In this document: positions 24,672 to 34,372 of the stretch, in pieces
How the letters are laid out: every line of letters begins with the position of its first letter
Position numbering within the stretch: the stretch's first letter is position 1
DNA from: Polaribacter batillariae
Lineage (GTDB): Bacteria > Bacteroidota > Bacteroidia > Flavobacteriales > Flavobacteriaceae
Length of the DNA: 64,000 nt
NCBI RefSeq assembly: GCF_017498485.1
Contig: NZ_CP071795.1
Location: forward strand, 3,206,501 to 3,270,500
Reading direction: 5' to 3'
Made by a program: the position numbers and the translations under genes
Notes under the pieces: model-generated
What the model was told of the DNA's origin: nothing
Seen by the model: only the letters and a program-made list of their open reading frames with translations
The model's database searches: none

Positions 24672-26096
24672 ATGTCGCAATTTATTAGTGTTTTCGATAT
24701 GTTAAAGATTGGTGTGGGGCCATCAAGCTCACATACATTAGGTCCTTGGAGAGCTGCAGAAGCTTGGGTTCAAAAAATTAAAGAAAACAAAAAGTTCGAT
24801 GCAATCGACGAAATAAAAGTCGATTTATACGGCTCTTTATCTTTAACAGGAAAAGGGCATGCAACAGATTTGGCAATACTTTTGGGTTTAAGTGAAGCAG
24901 ACCCAGAGTATGTACCAATTGAAGATGTTTTTATTATTGTTGACAGAATAAATACACAAAAAGAAATTCTTTTTAAAGGAGGAAAAACAGTTACTTTTCC
25001 TGAAAACTCCATTCGTTTCAATCGAGAGTTTTTGCCTTTTCATTCTAATGGTATGACTTTTAGAGGTTTCGCTAAAGGTAAAGAAATATCTACCCAAACC
25101 TATTTTTCTATTGGAGGTGGTTTTATCGTTCAAGAAAACGATAATTTAGAAGAAGAAATAGAAATTAATAAAAAGAATTTTCCTTTTCCTGTAAACAAAG
25201 CCATTCAGTTAGAAGCGTATTGCGAAGAACATAATTTATTAATTTCTGATATTGTATTTAAAAACGAATTGGAATTAAGAGACGCCAAAGAAATTGACTT
25301 CGAGTTGAATAGAATTTGGGAAACCATGTTAGAATGTATGTATATAGGTTGCCATACAGAAGGAAAACTACCAGGAGGTTTAAATGTAAAAAGACGTGCT
25401 TACGACACACATATTAAACTTATAAAAGATACAACTTATACAAACCCAAAAGAATGGATTACTTCTATAAGAAGTACAGAGGTAAAATTCCGAGAAATTT
25501 TAAAATGGGTAAGTTGTTTTGCGCTTTCTGTAAATGAAGTAAATGCTTCTTTAGGAAGAGTGGTAACAGCACCAACTAATGGAAGTGCAGGTGTAATTCC
25601 TGCAGTTTTAATGTACTATTTGGTCATAGAAAACCACAATGCAGATTTCGAACATATTAAAAAGTTCTTATTAACAGCGGGCGAAATTGGTAGTATTTTT
25701 AAGAAAAATGCCACAATTTCTGCAGCTATGGGAGGTTGCCAAGCAGAAATTGGCGTTTCTTCGGCAATGGCTGCAGCTGCATTAACAGAATTATTAGGAG
25801 GAACTCCAGCACAATCTTTGGTAGCTGCAGAAATTGCGATGGAACATCATTTAGGATTGACTTGCGACCCAATTGGGGGTTTGGTGCAAATACCTTGTAT
25901 CGAAAGAAATGCCATGGGCGCCATTAAAGCCATTAACGCAGCAGAAATGGCTTTAGAAACCGATCCTAAAAATGTAAAAGTTCCTTTGGATAAAGTGATT
26001 GACACCATGTGGGAAACTGCAAAAGACATGAATAAAAATTACAAAGAAACATCTGAAGGTGGCTTGGCTGTAACCGTAAGAATGGTGGACTGCTAG
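24672..26096 (+). CDS. sdaA: L-serine ammonia-lyase (iron-sulfur)
   Basis: 474-residue single-chain enzyme deaminating serine to pyruvate. The beta-domain begins [30 protein letters not shown]; the catalytic alpha-domain contains [40 protein letters not shown] and [16 protein letters not shown], whose cysteines (with another near the C-terminus) bind the 4Fe-4S cluster. The domain order is that of the one-chain type. Transcribed alone; a dispersed GCAGTTTTCAGT-type repeat follows. Confidence 0.95.
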   Translation: MSQFISVFDMLKIGVGPSSSHTLGPWRAAEAWVQKIKENKKFDAIDEIKVDLYGSLSLTGKGHATDLAILLGLSEADPEYVPIEDVFIIVDRINTQKEILFKGGKTVTFPENSIRFNREFLPFHSNGMTFRGFAKGKEISTQTYFSIGGGFIVQENDNLEEEIEINKKNFPFPVNKAIQLEAYCEEHNLLISDIVFKNELELRDAKEIDFELNRIWETMLECMYIGCHTEGKLPGGLNVKRRAYDTHIKLIKDTTYTNPKEWITSIRSTEVKFREILKWVSCFALSVNEVNASLGRVVTAPTNGSAGVIPAVLMYYLVIENHNADFEHIKKFLLTAGEIGSIFKKNATISAAMGGCQAEIGVSSAMAAAALTELLGGTPAQSLVAAEIAMEHHLGLTCDPIGGLVQIPCIERNAMGAIKAINAAEMALETDPKNVKVPLDKVIDTMWETAKDMNKNYKETSEGGLAVTVRMVDC

Positions 26097-26100
26097 AGTT

Positions 26101-26262
26101 AGTTGGCAGTCTTCAGTTGGCAGTTGCAGTAGCAGTTTTCAGTCTGTTCGTTATTGTGAGGTACGAAGTAATCTGTAATTTAATATTCAATTATAAACTT
26201 TTGTAAGCAGTCAGCATTTAAAAGTTAGCAACTGCCACTGTAAACTGCGACTGCCTACTATT
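26101..26262. repeat. Palindromic element of GGCAGTTGCAGT/ACTGCCACTG units
   Basis: GGCAGTCTTCAGTTGGCAGT-type units on the left face ACTGCCACTG..ACTGCGACTGCC on the right around about 90 AT-rich bases. Same building blocks as 14096-14206. It fills the whole gap between the convergent sdaA and yaaA genes. Confidence 0.65.
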
Positions 26263-27021
26263 CTACCTCGTAAAAACCAATTCATTTACAGACGACATTT
26301 TTTCCGAAAAACCGTAACCTTCAACATTAAAACCTTTTAATTCCTCTAAGGTTTTTATGTTGTTTTCTATGATGTAACGTACCATTAGTCCACGTGCTTT
26401 TTTAGCATAAGTCATTATAGTTTTATATTGTCCGTTTTTAAAATCTTTAAAAACTGGAGTTATCATTGGAACTTTTAATGCTTTTTTTGGTAGCGCTTTA
26501 AAATACTCTTTACTTGCTAAATTAATTAATAATTCGCCTTCTTCTAATTCTTCATTTAAAGATTTTGCTAAGGTATCTCCCCAAAATTGATAAAGATTTT
26601 CTTTTCGACCAACTTTTAATTTTGTGCCCATTTCTAATCGATAAGGTAAAATTAAATCTAAAGGCTTCAACAAACCATACAAGCCAGATAAAATTAGCAA
26701 ACGCTCTTGTAAAAGTGGTAGTTTTTTTTCGTCCATAGAATTTACATCAATTCCTTGAAAAACGGCTCCCGTAAAAGCATAAATTGCTTGTTTTGCATTT
26801 TTTTCTGTAAATGGAATTTTCCATTCTTGGTTTCTTTCGTAATTTAAAGAAGCTAAATCGTCGGAAATTGACATTAAATCTGCTAATTTCTTTTTTGATA
26901 GTGTTTTTAGTTTTTTGTTCAACTTTTCTGAAGCTTCTAAAAATCGAGGTTGTGTATGCAAACTTGTGGGCACTTTACTTTCGAAATCTAATGATTTTGC
27001 TGGAGATATAATTATTTTCAT
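26263..27021 (-). CDS. yaaA: Peroxide stress protein YaaA (DUF328/UPF0246)
   Basis: 252 residues, the usual length. Family hallmarks: MKIIISPAKSLDFESKVP at the start, AIYAFTGAVFQGIDV, LLILSGLYGLLKPLDLILPYRLEMGTKL and AKKARGLMVRYIIENNI. E. coli YaaA limits free iron during peroxide stress and binds DNA; the same role here is by family. Single gene, with its start about 150 bases from the divergent DUF2914 gene. Confidence 0.93.
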   Translation of the reverse strand: MKIIISPAKSLDFESKVPTSLHTQPRFLEASEKLNKKLKTLSKKKLADLMSISDDLASLNYERNQEWKIPFTEKNAKQAIYAFTGAVFQGIDVNSMDEKKLPLLQERLLILSGLYGLLKPLDLILPYRLEMGTKLKVGRKENLYQFWGDTLAKSLNEELEEGELLINLASKEYFKALPKKALKVPMITPVFKDFKNGQYKTIMTYAKKARGLMVRYIIENNIKTLEELKGFNVEGYGFSEKMSSVNELVFTR

Positions 27022-27171
27022 TTTTATAAAATTGAAAAGATGTGTGTTCTTAAAATTCGACCTTAAAAATACAAATGATTGCTGTATTTCTTCAATAAAA
27101 ATTGATTTTATATTTATTATTGTATTGATAAAATTTATGTATATTTCTTACCCTCTATACAAAACCAATTG

Positions 27172-28287
27172 ATGAATAGTAACTTGTTAAAATACAAAGA
27201 CAGTAAGTTTGGTGTTTTCTTAAAAAAACATAAAAAATATGCCCCTCTTTTATTTTTTATTGCTGGTTTTACTTGGGATTCTCTTACTTTAGGAAGAATT
27301 GATAGATTATACGACAATGTTATTTTATGTACCTATATAACATTGCTAACTGTAAGTATTTATTTTTATAATTTGGTAGATAATGAAAAATGGAAAAATA
27401 AATTCGTACAACGTTATGGAAAATACTTGCCTTTGGCCATTCAGTTTTTTTTAGGAGGATTGTCTAGTGCATATGTAATTTATTTTTCGAGAAGCGTTTC
27501 TATATCTAAAACAGCCTCTTTCTTTTTAATTTTAATTTTTCTTTTAATTGCAAACGAACTTTTTAAGAAAAGAATTTCGAATAAATACTTACAGTTTTGT
27601 GCTTATTTCTTCGTTAATTTTACTTTTTTAAGCTTTTTTGTTCCTGTAATCTTAAAGGAAATGAATACCACCATTTTTATAATTTCAGGAATTTTAAGTT
27701 TGGCATCAACCTTACTTTTAATTGTTTTGGTGTACAGAAGTAGCGCATCTACAAGAATAGAAATTGTAAAATGGAAAATGTTAGGAATGATTTTAGCCAT
27801 ATATGTATTAATTAATACATTCTATTATTTTAGATTGATTCCTCCAGTGCCATTAGCATTAGACAAAGGTTTGGTGGCACATAGTGTTTTAAAACAAAAA
27901 GACACTTATGTTGTTACGTATGAGGTAGATAATTGGTATGTTTTTTGGCGAGACCATAAGATAAATTTTAATAGAAATCGAAATCAACCAGTTTATATTT
28001 TTACATCAGTTTTTGCTCCAACAGATTTAAAAAAGAAAATTTATCATGTTTGGAAATGGTACAATCCAGAAACTAAAGAATGGATTACATTAGATAAAAT
28101 AGGTTTCGAAATTGTTGGCGGAAGAGATCGTGGTTACAGGGGTTACAGCTACAAAAACAACGTAATAGATGGGCAATGGAAAGTAGAGGTAATTACCGAA
28201 GAAAGTTTGGTTTTGGGGGTTGTTGACTTTAATATAAATACGTTTAAAAGCAAATTAAAACCGCAAATAGTTACTAGAGAATTTTAA
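27172..28287 (+). CDS. DUF2914 domain membrane protein
   Basis: About 371 residues from ATG 27172 (an in-frame TTG one codon earlier is not preferred). The N-terminal two thirds have about seven membrane segments (LLFFIAGFTWDSLTLGRIDRLYDN...). The C-terminal DUF2914 domain is recognised by FTSVFAPTDLKKKIYHVWKWYNPETKEWITLDKIGFEIVGGRDRGYRGY and the final DGQWKVEVIT. Function unknown. Its stop overlaps by 4 bases the stop of the convergent anti-sigma-like gene. Confidence 0.82.
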   Translation: MNSNLLKYKDSKFGVFLKKHKKYAPLLFFIAGFTWDSLTLGRIDRLYDNVILCTYITLLTVSIYFYNLVDNEKWKNKFVQRYGKYLPLAIQFFLGGLSSAYVIYFSRSVSISKTASFFLILIFLLIANELFKKRISNKYLQFCAYFFVNFTFLSFFVPVILKEMNTTIFIISGILSLASTLLLIVLVYRSSASTRIEIVKWKMLGMILAIYVLINTFYYFRLIPPVPLALDKGLVAHSVLKQKDTYVVTYEVDNWYVFWRDHKINFNRNRNQPVYIFTSVFAPTDLKKKIYHVWKWYNPETKEWITLDKIGFEIVGGRDRGYRGYSYKNNVIDGQWKVEVITEESLVLGVVDFNINTFKSKLKPQIVTREF

Positions 28288-28694
28288 TGTAATTGTTTTT
28301 CAAAATATTTTTTTAAGAACACAAGTTGAAATAATAACATGCAACCAAAGAAAAACACGGAGTAAAAAACGGTTTTAGAAATGCTTATGTTTTCAAATAA
28401 ATTTAAAGCTTGAAATTTTTCTAAAAAAGAAAAATCAAATTTAGAGAAAGTAATTGCACTTTCTTTATGGTTTTTAAAGGATATAAATAAAAAAGTAATT
28501 AATGAGGCTACAATAAAAAACCATGCTTTCTTAGAAATTAATGCTGAATTTTTAATAGCATTACTTCTTTTTTCTGCAATGATGCTATTCATTACTGATG
28601 AAGTAAAATTTGTAGGTGTTTTATCAATTTTTATTTCTTTTACATACTTTTTTGCAAAAGCATCTAGTTCGTCTATGTGTTTATTTTCTCCCAT
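28284..28694 (-). CDS. Probable membrane anti-sigma factor
   Basis: 136 residues. The cytoplasmic N-terminus (about 1-60: ELDAFAKKYVKEIKIDKTPTNFTSSVMNSI) is followed by two membrane segments (about 72-90 and 109-128). It overlaps the 3' end of the ECF sigma gene by 14 bases, the usual place of an anti-sigma factor. No zinc-binding HxxxCxxC motif is visible, so the assignment depends on position and topology. Confidence 0.6.
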   Translation of the reverse strand: MGENKHIDELDAFAKKYVKEIKIDKTPTNFTSSVMNSIIAEKRSNAIKNSALISKKAWFFIVASLITFLFISFKNHKESAITFSKFDFSFLEKFQALNLFENISISKTVFYSVFFFGCMLLFQLVFLKKYFEKQLH

Positions 28695-29262
28695 AATGTG
28701 CTATAGTTTCAGGTTCAAAAGTGTCTTTAACAATCGTTAATAATTTCTTTCTACCTCTGTGTAATTTTACTTTTATGTTTGCTTCCGATAACGAAGTTAC
28801 TTCAATAATTTCTTTTAAACTTAATTCTTTATAATAAAATAACCATAAAATAGAACGTTCTTCTGCTGGTAACTGTAACAAACATTTGTTCATTGTTTTT
28901 GCACGTTCTTTTCTTTCTAGAGTTTGTAAAGCATTATCCGTTGTTTGTATTTGATTAAGCGTAATTTCATTCAACTCGAAACTGTTTGTATGTTTTTTGT
29001 TTTTCTTAAGAGCATCTAAACAAGTATGATACGTAATTCTGTACAACCAAGTAGAAAATTTAGAATCTCCTTTAAATTTATTCAAGTTTTTATATGCTTT
29101 TACAAATGTATCTTGACTTATTTCCTCTGCTTCCTCTCTGTTTTTAGTCATTTTAATTGCCAGCGAAAACACCAAATCTTTATAGGTGTCTATTAATTCT
29201 GAAAAGGCATTTGTATTTCCTTTCAGTACTTTATTAATAATTAGTTGGTCGTTGTTAGTCAT
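28681..29262 (-). CDS. ECF-type RNA polymerase sigma factor
   Basis: 193 residues of sigma70 group 4. Region 2 contains LVFSLAIKMTKNREEAEEISQDTFVKAYKNLNKFKGDSKFSTWLYRITYHTCLDALKK; region 4 contains LPAEERSILWLFYYKELSLKEIIEVTSLSEANIKVKLHRGRKKL. It directs RNA polymerase to specific promoters when released from its partner. A GTAACC-N16-AGTC site 11 bases upstream of its ATG suggests autoregulation with a very short leader. Confidence 0.93.
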   Translation of the reverse strand: MTNNDQLIINKVLKGNTNAFSELIDTYKDLVFSLAIKMTKNREEAEEISQDTFVKAYKNLNKFKGDSKFSTWLYRITYHTCLDALKKNKKHTNSFELNEITLNQIQTTDNALQTLERKERAKTMNKCLLQLPAEERSILWLFYYKELSLKEIIEVTSLSEANIKVKLHRGRKKLLTIVKDTFEPETIAHYGRK

Positions 29263-29272
29263 TTTATTATTT

Positions 29273-29298
29273 GACTGTACTTTTTAAAAATAGGTTAC
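29273..29298 (-). promoter_or_regulatory. ECF-type promoter of the sigma factor gene
   Basis: Minus-strand GTAACC (29298-29293), 16-base spacer, AGTC (29276-29273), followed by AAAT. Mirror image of the site at 29331-29356. Confidence 0.55.
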
Positions 29299-29330
29299 AC
29301 TATTTATAAAAAAAATAATTTTTATTTTTT

Positions 29331-29356
29331 GTAACCTTTTTTTTAAGGTAATCGTC
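29331..29356 (+). promoter_or_regulatory. ECF-type promoter of the DUF6249 gene
   Basis: GTAACC, 16-base spacer, CGTC, followed by AAAG; fits the classical ECF -35/-10 pattern. About 52 bases before the DUF6249 ATG. Confidence 0.6.
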
Positions 29357-29408
29357 AAAGCTACAAACACAATAAAATTAATCATTTTAAAACTTAAAAC
29401 ATTAAATT

Positions 29409-29795
29409 ATGGGACCAGGAATAGTATTTATATTTTTATTTGCAGTAGTATTTGGGATTTTCTATTTGTATTTTTCAACTAGAAATAAAGAACGTTTAGC
29501 ATTAATAGAAAAAGGAGCAGATGCTTCTATTTTTATGAAAGGTGAACAAAATAAAAAAGCAGCACCTTTTTGGAAAATTTTAATTTTAAACCTAGGACTA
29601 TTGGCGATGGGAATTGGAGTAGGTGTTTTATTAGGAGCGATTTTAAGCTATAACTTCGGCTATAATGGAGGTTGGGAAAATAGACCTGCTAATTATATAA
29701 GTTCAGATACTTTATACGCTGCATCTATCTTTTTATGTGCAGGAGCTTCTTTATTAATTGGATTTAGTATTACCAAAAATTTAGACAAAGAATAA
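29409..29795 (+). CDS. DUF6249-like small membrane protein
   Basis: 128 residues with three membrane segments (about 4-23, 57-83, 103-120) and a short cytoplasmic loop NKERLALIEKGADASIFMKGE typical of this family. Divergent from the ECF sigma gene and preceded by a matching ECF-type promoter, so it is the best candidate target of that sigma factor. A terminator follows. Function unknown; a role in membrane or envelope homeostasis is inference only. Confidence 0.72.
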   Translation: MGPGIVFIFLFAVVFGIFYLYFSTRNKERLALIEKGADASIFMKGEQNKKAAPFWKILILNLGLLAMGIGVGVLLGAILSYNFGYNGGWENRPANYISSDTLYAASIFLCAGASLLIGFSITKNLDKE

Positions 29796-29815
29796 GATTT
29801 AGCGACATAAATTTT

Positions 29816-29847
29816 AAACCACTTTTTTTTTAGAAGTGGTTTTTTTG
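29816..29847 (+). terminator. Rho-independent terminator after the DUF6249 gene
   Basis: AAACCACTT...AAGTGGTTT stem with T-rich loop and T7 tail. Confidence 0.8.
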
Positions 29848-29887
29848 TGTTTTATAAAGTTACTATCTTTAAAAAAATATTTTTTTA

Positions 29888-31207
29888 ATGAACAACAATT
29901 ATTCACAAAATAAGTTTAAAGAACTTTTAGATAAATTACAACAAGAAAGTTGGCAGTTAGAATTGCTTATTTCTGGTTTTGCAATTTTTGGATTATTTAC
30001 CTCGTTAGGTCCCATAGAAAATTTATGGAATCGAGCTGTTGCTTTAGAGTCGAATACTAAGTTTTTATATCCTATTGCCTTTATTGCCTGTAATCTTTTA
30101 ATAATAAGTTTAGTTGTTCATGTAGTTTTACGCGGATTATGGATTGGTGCTATAGGTTTACGATATGTTTCCGGAGAAATAGATTACGATGCTTTAAAAT
30201 ATAAAAAACGTTTTACGAATCATTTAAAAAAGAAAGTAGGTTCTTTTGATAAGTATATTGGAGTTTTAGAAAACTATTGTAGTATTTTATTTGCCATTAC
30301 CTTTCTATCGTTATTTTATCTTATTTCATTTTTTATTGCTGTTTTAATTTTTGTAGGAGCAACTTATTTATTTGTAATCTCTGGCATTTTCCCAGAAGTT
30401 TTAGGAACAACAATTTTAGGTTTTTTTGGTATTGTATTTATTTTTTTATTATTTATTGTTTTTTTAGATTTTATTACTCAAGGTTATTTAAAGAAAAAAG
30501 AATGGACTTCTTTTCTTTACTTTCCTATATATAAAATTTTTAGTGTAATAACCATGTCTTTTTTATATAGGCCTTTGGTTTATAATATTTTAGATAATAA
30601 GTTTAGCAGAAGATTAACCATGGTTTTAACTCCTGTGTACATTTTAGCTTTCTTTTTAACCACGTTTACAAGTATTAGATCTAATTATGTAGTAAAACAA
30701 AAATATGCATCTACATATTATTCAAACAATAACAACTATTTAAATTCTTTAGAAGAATATCAGTATATAAGAGTTGCTGCGCTACAATCTAAAATTATAA
30801 AAGAGAACTATTTGCAGGTTTTTATTCCTTTTAAAGAAAAAATTGAAGACTTAATTTTAGAACAAAATGTTGACCTAAAAAAAACTAAAGATAGAAGAGG
30901 TTTTAGAACTAGTTTTTTTTTACCTAAAGAAAAAAGTAGTTATAAGGAAAAAGATAGTATCACTTCATTATATTTAAAAGCTTTTCAAAATGTATATACT
31001 TTAAAAATCGATGGTAAAAAAGTGACATCAGATTTTTCTGTAACAGAAATTAATAATCAGTTAGGTTTTGAAACTTTTATTTCGTTAAATAATGTTAATG
31101 AAGGAAAACACACTGTAAATTTAAATAGATTTGTAACATCAGAAAAAAGCAAAAAGCTAGAAAACGAACATATTATAGACATTCCTTTTTGGTATTATAA
31201 ACAATAG
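29888..31207 (+). CDS. Membrane protein of unknown function
   Basis: 439 residues. The N-terminus is amphipathic (FKELLDKLQQESWQLELLISGFAIFGLF), followed by about six membrane segments to residue 260, including WNRAVALESNTKFLYPIAFIACNLL. The last about 180 residues are soluble and lysine-rich, with the end HIIDIPFWYYKQ. I do not recognise the family. The gap to the M28 peptidase gene is 14 bases, so the two are co-transcribed. Confidence 0.6.
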   Translation: MNNNYSQNKFKELLDKLQQESWQLELLISGFAIFGLFTSLGPIENLWNRAVALESNTKFLYPIAFIACNLLIISLVVHVVLRGLWIGAIGLRYVSGEIDYDALKYKKRFTNHLKKKVGSFDKYIGVLENYCSILFAITFLSLFYLISFFIAVLIFVGATYLFVISGIFPEVLGTTILGFFGIVFIFLLFIVFLDFITQGYLKKKEWTSFLYFPIYKIFSVITMSFLYRPLVYNILDNKFSRRLTMVLTPVYILAFFLTTFTSIRSNYVVKQKYASTYYSNNNNYLNSLEEYQYIRVAALQSKIIKENYLQVFIPFKEKIEDLILEQNVDLKKTKDRRGFRTSFFLPKEKSSYKEKDSITSLYLKAFQNVYTLKIDGKKVTSDFSVTEINNQLGFETFISLNNVNEGKHTVNLNRFVTSEKSKKLENEHIIDIPFWYYKQ

Positions 31208-31221
31208 AAAAAATTTAAAAA

Positions 31222-32547
31222 ATGAAAAAAATTACACTTTTAGTATTATTGATTGCAACTGTTGGTTTTTCACAAACAGATGCTAAAATTTATAACATTA
31301 TAAATGCAGTTTCTGCAGAAAGAATAAAAGCAGATGTAAAAACATTAACAGAGTTTGGTACAAGAAACACTTTTTCTGATACCATTTCTAACACTCGAGG
31401 AATTGGTGCTGCAAGACGTTGGATAAAATCTCAATTCGAAAACATTTCTAAAGATTGTAACCATTGTATAGATGTTTTTTACCAAAAAGATTTGGTTACT
31501 AAAGAAATGAGCAGTAGAGTACCACATGATGCATGGATTGTAAACGTAGTTGCTGTACAAAAAGGAACAAAATATCCCAATAGATTTGTAATTATGAGTG
31601 GAGATATCGATTCTCGAAATAGTGATGGGTCTAACTTTACAAAAGATGCTCCAGGAGCCAACGACAATGCCTCAGGAATGGCAGGAACAATCGAAGCAGC
31701 AAGAGTTTTAAGTAAGTATAAATTTGAAAGTAGTATTGTTTATCTAGGTTTGTCTGGTGAAGAACAAGGTTTGTTTGGCGGTGCAGGATTCGCTAAATAT
31801 GCCAAAGAAAAAGGTTGGGACATTATAGGAGTTTTAAACAACGATATGATTGGAAATATTGAAGGCGTAGATGGCGTAATTGACAATAGAAGTTTTAGAA
31901 TTTTCTCGGAACCAGTATCTGCAAACGAAACAGAAAGACAGCGAAAAGCTAGGCGTTTTTATGGAGGAGAAGTAGATGGTATTTCTCGCCAATTAGCAAG
32001 ATACATTCACAAAAATGTAAAAATATACATGCCAGAAATGAATCCAATGATGATTTATAGACTAGATCGTTTTGGTAGAGGAGGGCACCACAGACCCTTT
32101 AACGACTTAGGTTTTGCAGGCATTAGAATTATGGAAGCTCATGAAAATTATACGCAGCAACACCAAGATATAAGAACCGAAAACGGAATTAAATATGGAG
32201 ATACTTTCGAGCACGTAAATTTCGGGTATGCCAAAAAATTAACAGCCGTAAATGCCATTAATTTAGCAAGTTTGGCTTGGGCGCCTCCAAGTCCAACCAC
32301 AGTAGAAATTGGTGGAATTGTAGAGGCTTCTGCAAAATTAAAATGGAATAAAGTAGAAGGGGCAAAAGGCTATAAAATTTACTGGAGAGATACAACATCG
32401 CCAACTTGGGATTATAGTAGATATGTAGAAGGTACCCAATTTACGTTAGATGGAATTGTAATCGATAATTTCTTTTTTGGAGTGGCTTCAGTAGGTAAAA
32501 ACGGGCATGAAAGCGTAGTGGTTTTTCCAAATAAAATTATAAGATAA
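31222..32547 (+). CDS. Secreted M28 family zinc aminopeptidase
   Basis: 441 residues. Signal peptide (LLVLLIATVGFSQ), then an M28 catalytic domain: MSGDIDSRNSDGSNFTKDAPGANDNASGMAG contributes zinc ligands, LGLSGEEQGLFGGAGFA carries the catalytic and metal glutamates, NNDMIGN another aspartate, and MEAHENY a late histidine. The last about 95 residues form a fibronectin type III-like domain. The first metal histidine of the usual HxD motif is Gly-Asp (SGDID) here, so one ligand looks altered; worth checking. Exported, probably for peptide scavenging. Confidence 0.85.
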   Translation: MKKITLLVLLIATVGFSQTDAKIYNIINAVSAERIKADVKTLTEFGTRNTFSDTISNTRGIGAARRWIKSQFENISKDCNHCIDVFYQKDLVTKEMSSRVPHDAWIVNVVAVQKGTKYPNRFVIMSGDIDSRNSDGSNFTKDAPGANDNASGMAGTIEAARVLSKYKFESSIVYLGLSGEEQGLFGGAGFAKYAKEKGWDIIGVLNNDMIGNIEGVDGVIDNRSFRIFSEPVSANETERQRKARRFYGGEVDGISRQLARYIHKNVKIYMPEMNPMMIYRLDRFGRGGHHRPFNDLGFAGIRIMEAHENYTQQHQDIRTENGIKYGDTFEHVNFGYAKKLTAVNAINLASLAWAPPSPTTVEIGGIVEASAKLKWNKVEGAKGYKIYWRDTTSPTWDYSRYVEGTQFTLDGIVIDNFFFGVASVGKNGHESVVVFPNKIIR

Positions 32548-33123
32548 ATGCCCGACAAACCAGAAATTTATTTTAAAAATGATGTAGAATGGCGTAATTG
32601 GTTGTCTAAAAATTATAATTCTTCAAAAGGAGTTTACCTTATTTTTTATAAAGTAACAAACGACGAAGAATCGATGCGTTGGGAAGAAGCTGTAAAAGTA
32701 GCCTTATGTTTTGGTTGGATAGATTCTACTGTAAAGAGTTTAGGAAATGGAAAGCGAAGGCAATATTTTTGCAAGCGAAACCCTAAAAGTGTTTGGAGTG
32801 CACTCAATAAAAAATACATTAAAGAATTATCGAAAGATAAGTTAATGCATAAAAGTGGGTTAGAGATTATTCAAATAGGAAAAGAAAACGGTTCTTGGAC
32901 AGCTTTAGACAAGGTGGAACAAGGAATTATTCCAGAAGATTTACAAACAGAATTCGATAAAAATAAAACTGCTCTTACAAATTACAAAAACTTTGCTCCA
33001 AGCTACAGAAAGAATTATTTGTATTGGCTAAATCAAGCAAAAAGAATAACCACAAGAGAAAAAAGAATTGCAGAAATTATTTCGCTCTCTGAAAAAAATA
33101 TAAAATCGAGGGGAAATAGGTAA
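32548..33123 (+). CDS. YdeI/OmpD-associated family protein
   Basis: 191 residues that begin immediately after the peptidase stop. Family features: EWRNWLSKNYNSSKGVYLIFYK, the central VKVALCFGWIDSTVKSLGNGKRRQYFCKRNPKSVWSALNK, and the C-terminal FAPSYRKNYLYWLNQAKRITTREKRIAEII, typical of the YdeI C-terminal region. Cytosolic, function poorly defined. An IS982 copy inserted 55 bases after its stop. Confidence 0.85.
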   Translation: MPDKPEIYFKNDVEWRNWLSKNYNSSKGVYLIFYKVTNDEESMRWEEAVKVALCFGWIDSTVKSLGNGKRRQYFCKRNPKSVWSALNKKYIKELSKDKLMHKSGLEIIQIGKENGSWTALDKVEQGIIPEDLQTEFDKNKTALTNYKNFAPSYRKNYLYWLNQAKRITTREKRIAEIISLSEKNIKSRGNR

Positions 33124-33178
33124 TGCCATTTGTTATTTGAAATTGCTGTAAAAGAAAAATTCAAATGAATACATAATA

Positions 33179-34187
33179 ACCTGAGTTCGATTAATAAATT
33201 GTCAACTGATTAGACTTTACAGTCTGATATTTTATAGCAGGTTTTTTTGGTAAAAAGCTATATGCAATAAGACCTGCGATTATGTTTGACAAGAAATTAG
33301 TAAAACTTCTATGTCTAGAATGTTCAATTTGACAAATATTTTTGAGTTCGTCATTTACGGTTTCAATAACAGAGCGTTTACGCAGTAAAATTTTATCACT
33401 CATTGTCATTAAAGAATTCTTCATATTGTTTTTAATATGAGTAATTAAATGCAATCCATCAGCAAAAAGTAACTGCATTAAATCTTTTCCAACATAACCT
33501 TTGTCCGCATATAACTTACCATAAATTTTATCTAAAAAAGACTTCTTTTTTAATGGCGTTCTATCATCAACATTAGCTTGGGTTATGCAGAAGTTTAGGA
33601 TTTCACCTTTATCATTTATAACGATATGCAATTTAAAGCCATGGAACCATCCTATAGTGGATTTTCCAGTGGTTGCAATGCCTTTAAATACTTTATTATT
33701 CTTAATTCGTTTGGGGCTGCAAACTCTAACAGGTGTAGAATCTACAAAAGAAATACCCGTAGAATTACCTAAACAACATGTCTTTAAAAATAAAGTCATT
33801 GGCATGAGGTTTTGCTGCATGAGTTCTGTAAATCTATTGTATGAAACTGTAGCTGGGAAATCATCTTGCATATGCTTTTGCAAGTAATACACGTAAAAGT
33901 GTTTAAAGGTCCTAAAACCACTAAGCTGAAACAAAATGGTAATGGTAATTACCTCGCTATTTGACATAACACTGGGACGTTTTGATGGATTGCCTAAAAG
34001 GTGTTTACTGACTATTTGGTCATATTCTTTACAAAATTCATCAACAAGACAGAAAATTTCAGTAATTTTAGAGTAGATTATCATAGATAGATTTTTAGAT
34101 TAATAAATTGAAATTCAATACTTTAATTTACTGAAAATCTATCTTTTTTACTAGAAAAAAATGCCTAAATTTTAATCGAACTCAGGT
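33179..34187 (-). mobile_element. Complete IS982 family insertion sequence
   Basis: Terminal inverted repeats ACCTGAGTTCGATTAA (from 33179) and TTAATCGAACTCAGGT (to 34187) bound 1009 bases. A perfect 5-base duplication TAATA flanks it on both sides (33174-33178 and 34188-34192), evidence of a recent, clean insertion. It carries one intact transposase gene. Confidence 0.93.
33191..34084 (-). CDS. IS982 family transposase
   Basis: 297 residues, full length. DDE residues appear in [24 protein letters not shown] and [13 protein letters not shown]; the N-terminus ([29 protein letters not shown]) and [23 protein letters not shown] are characteristic of IS982 transposases. Start and stop lie within the inverted repeats by a small margin. 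No frameshift is visible, so the element should be mobile. Confidence 0.93.
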   Translation of the reverse strand: MIIYSKITEIFCLVDEFCKEYDQIVSKHLLGNPSKRPSVMSNSEVITITILFQLSGFRTFKHFYVYYLQKHMQDDFPATVSYNRFTELMQQNLMPMTLFLKTCCLGNSTGISFVDSTPVRVCSPKRIKNNKVFKGIATTGKSTIGWFHGFKLHIVINDKGEILNFCITQANVDDRTPLKKKSFLDKIYGKLYADKGYVGKDLMQLLFADGLHLITHIKNNMKNSLMTMSDKILLRKRSVIETVNDELKNICQIEHSRHRSFTNFLSNIIAGLIAYSFLPKKPAIKYQTVKSNQLTIY

Positions 34188-34372
34188 TAATACAAATTTT
34201 TAAACTATAATTTATTCCAAAACCTGTATTTACTTTTTAGCAGATAAAAAAATGATTCGTGTAAAAGTAGAGTTCTTTCTTTTTAAATTAACAACAATAT
34301 TTGCGTAAACACAACTTTTGGACTTGATCCTCCTTGATCCACTTGATCCAGTTTACGAAAGAAAGTATTGGG

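Noticed and set aside
33124..33178. Possible gene remnant between the YdeI-like gene and IS982
   Set aside because: Only about 50 bases are available; the partial likeness to 63263 is too short to call a gene.
34324..34350. Three closely spaced TTGATCC strings
   Set aside because: Short and imperfect; no associated gene or palindrome gives them a function.
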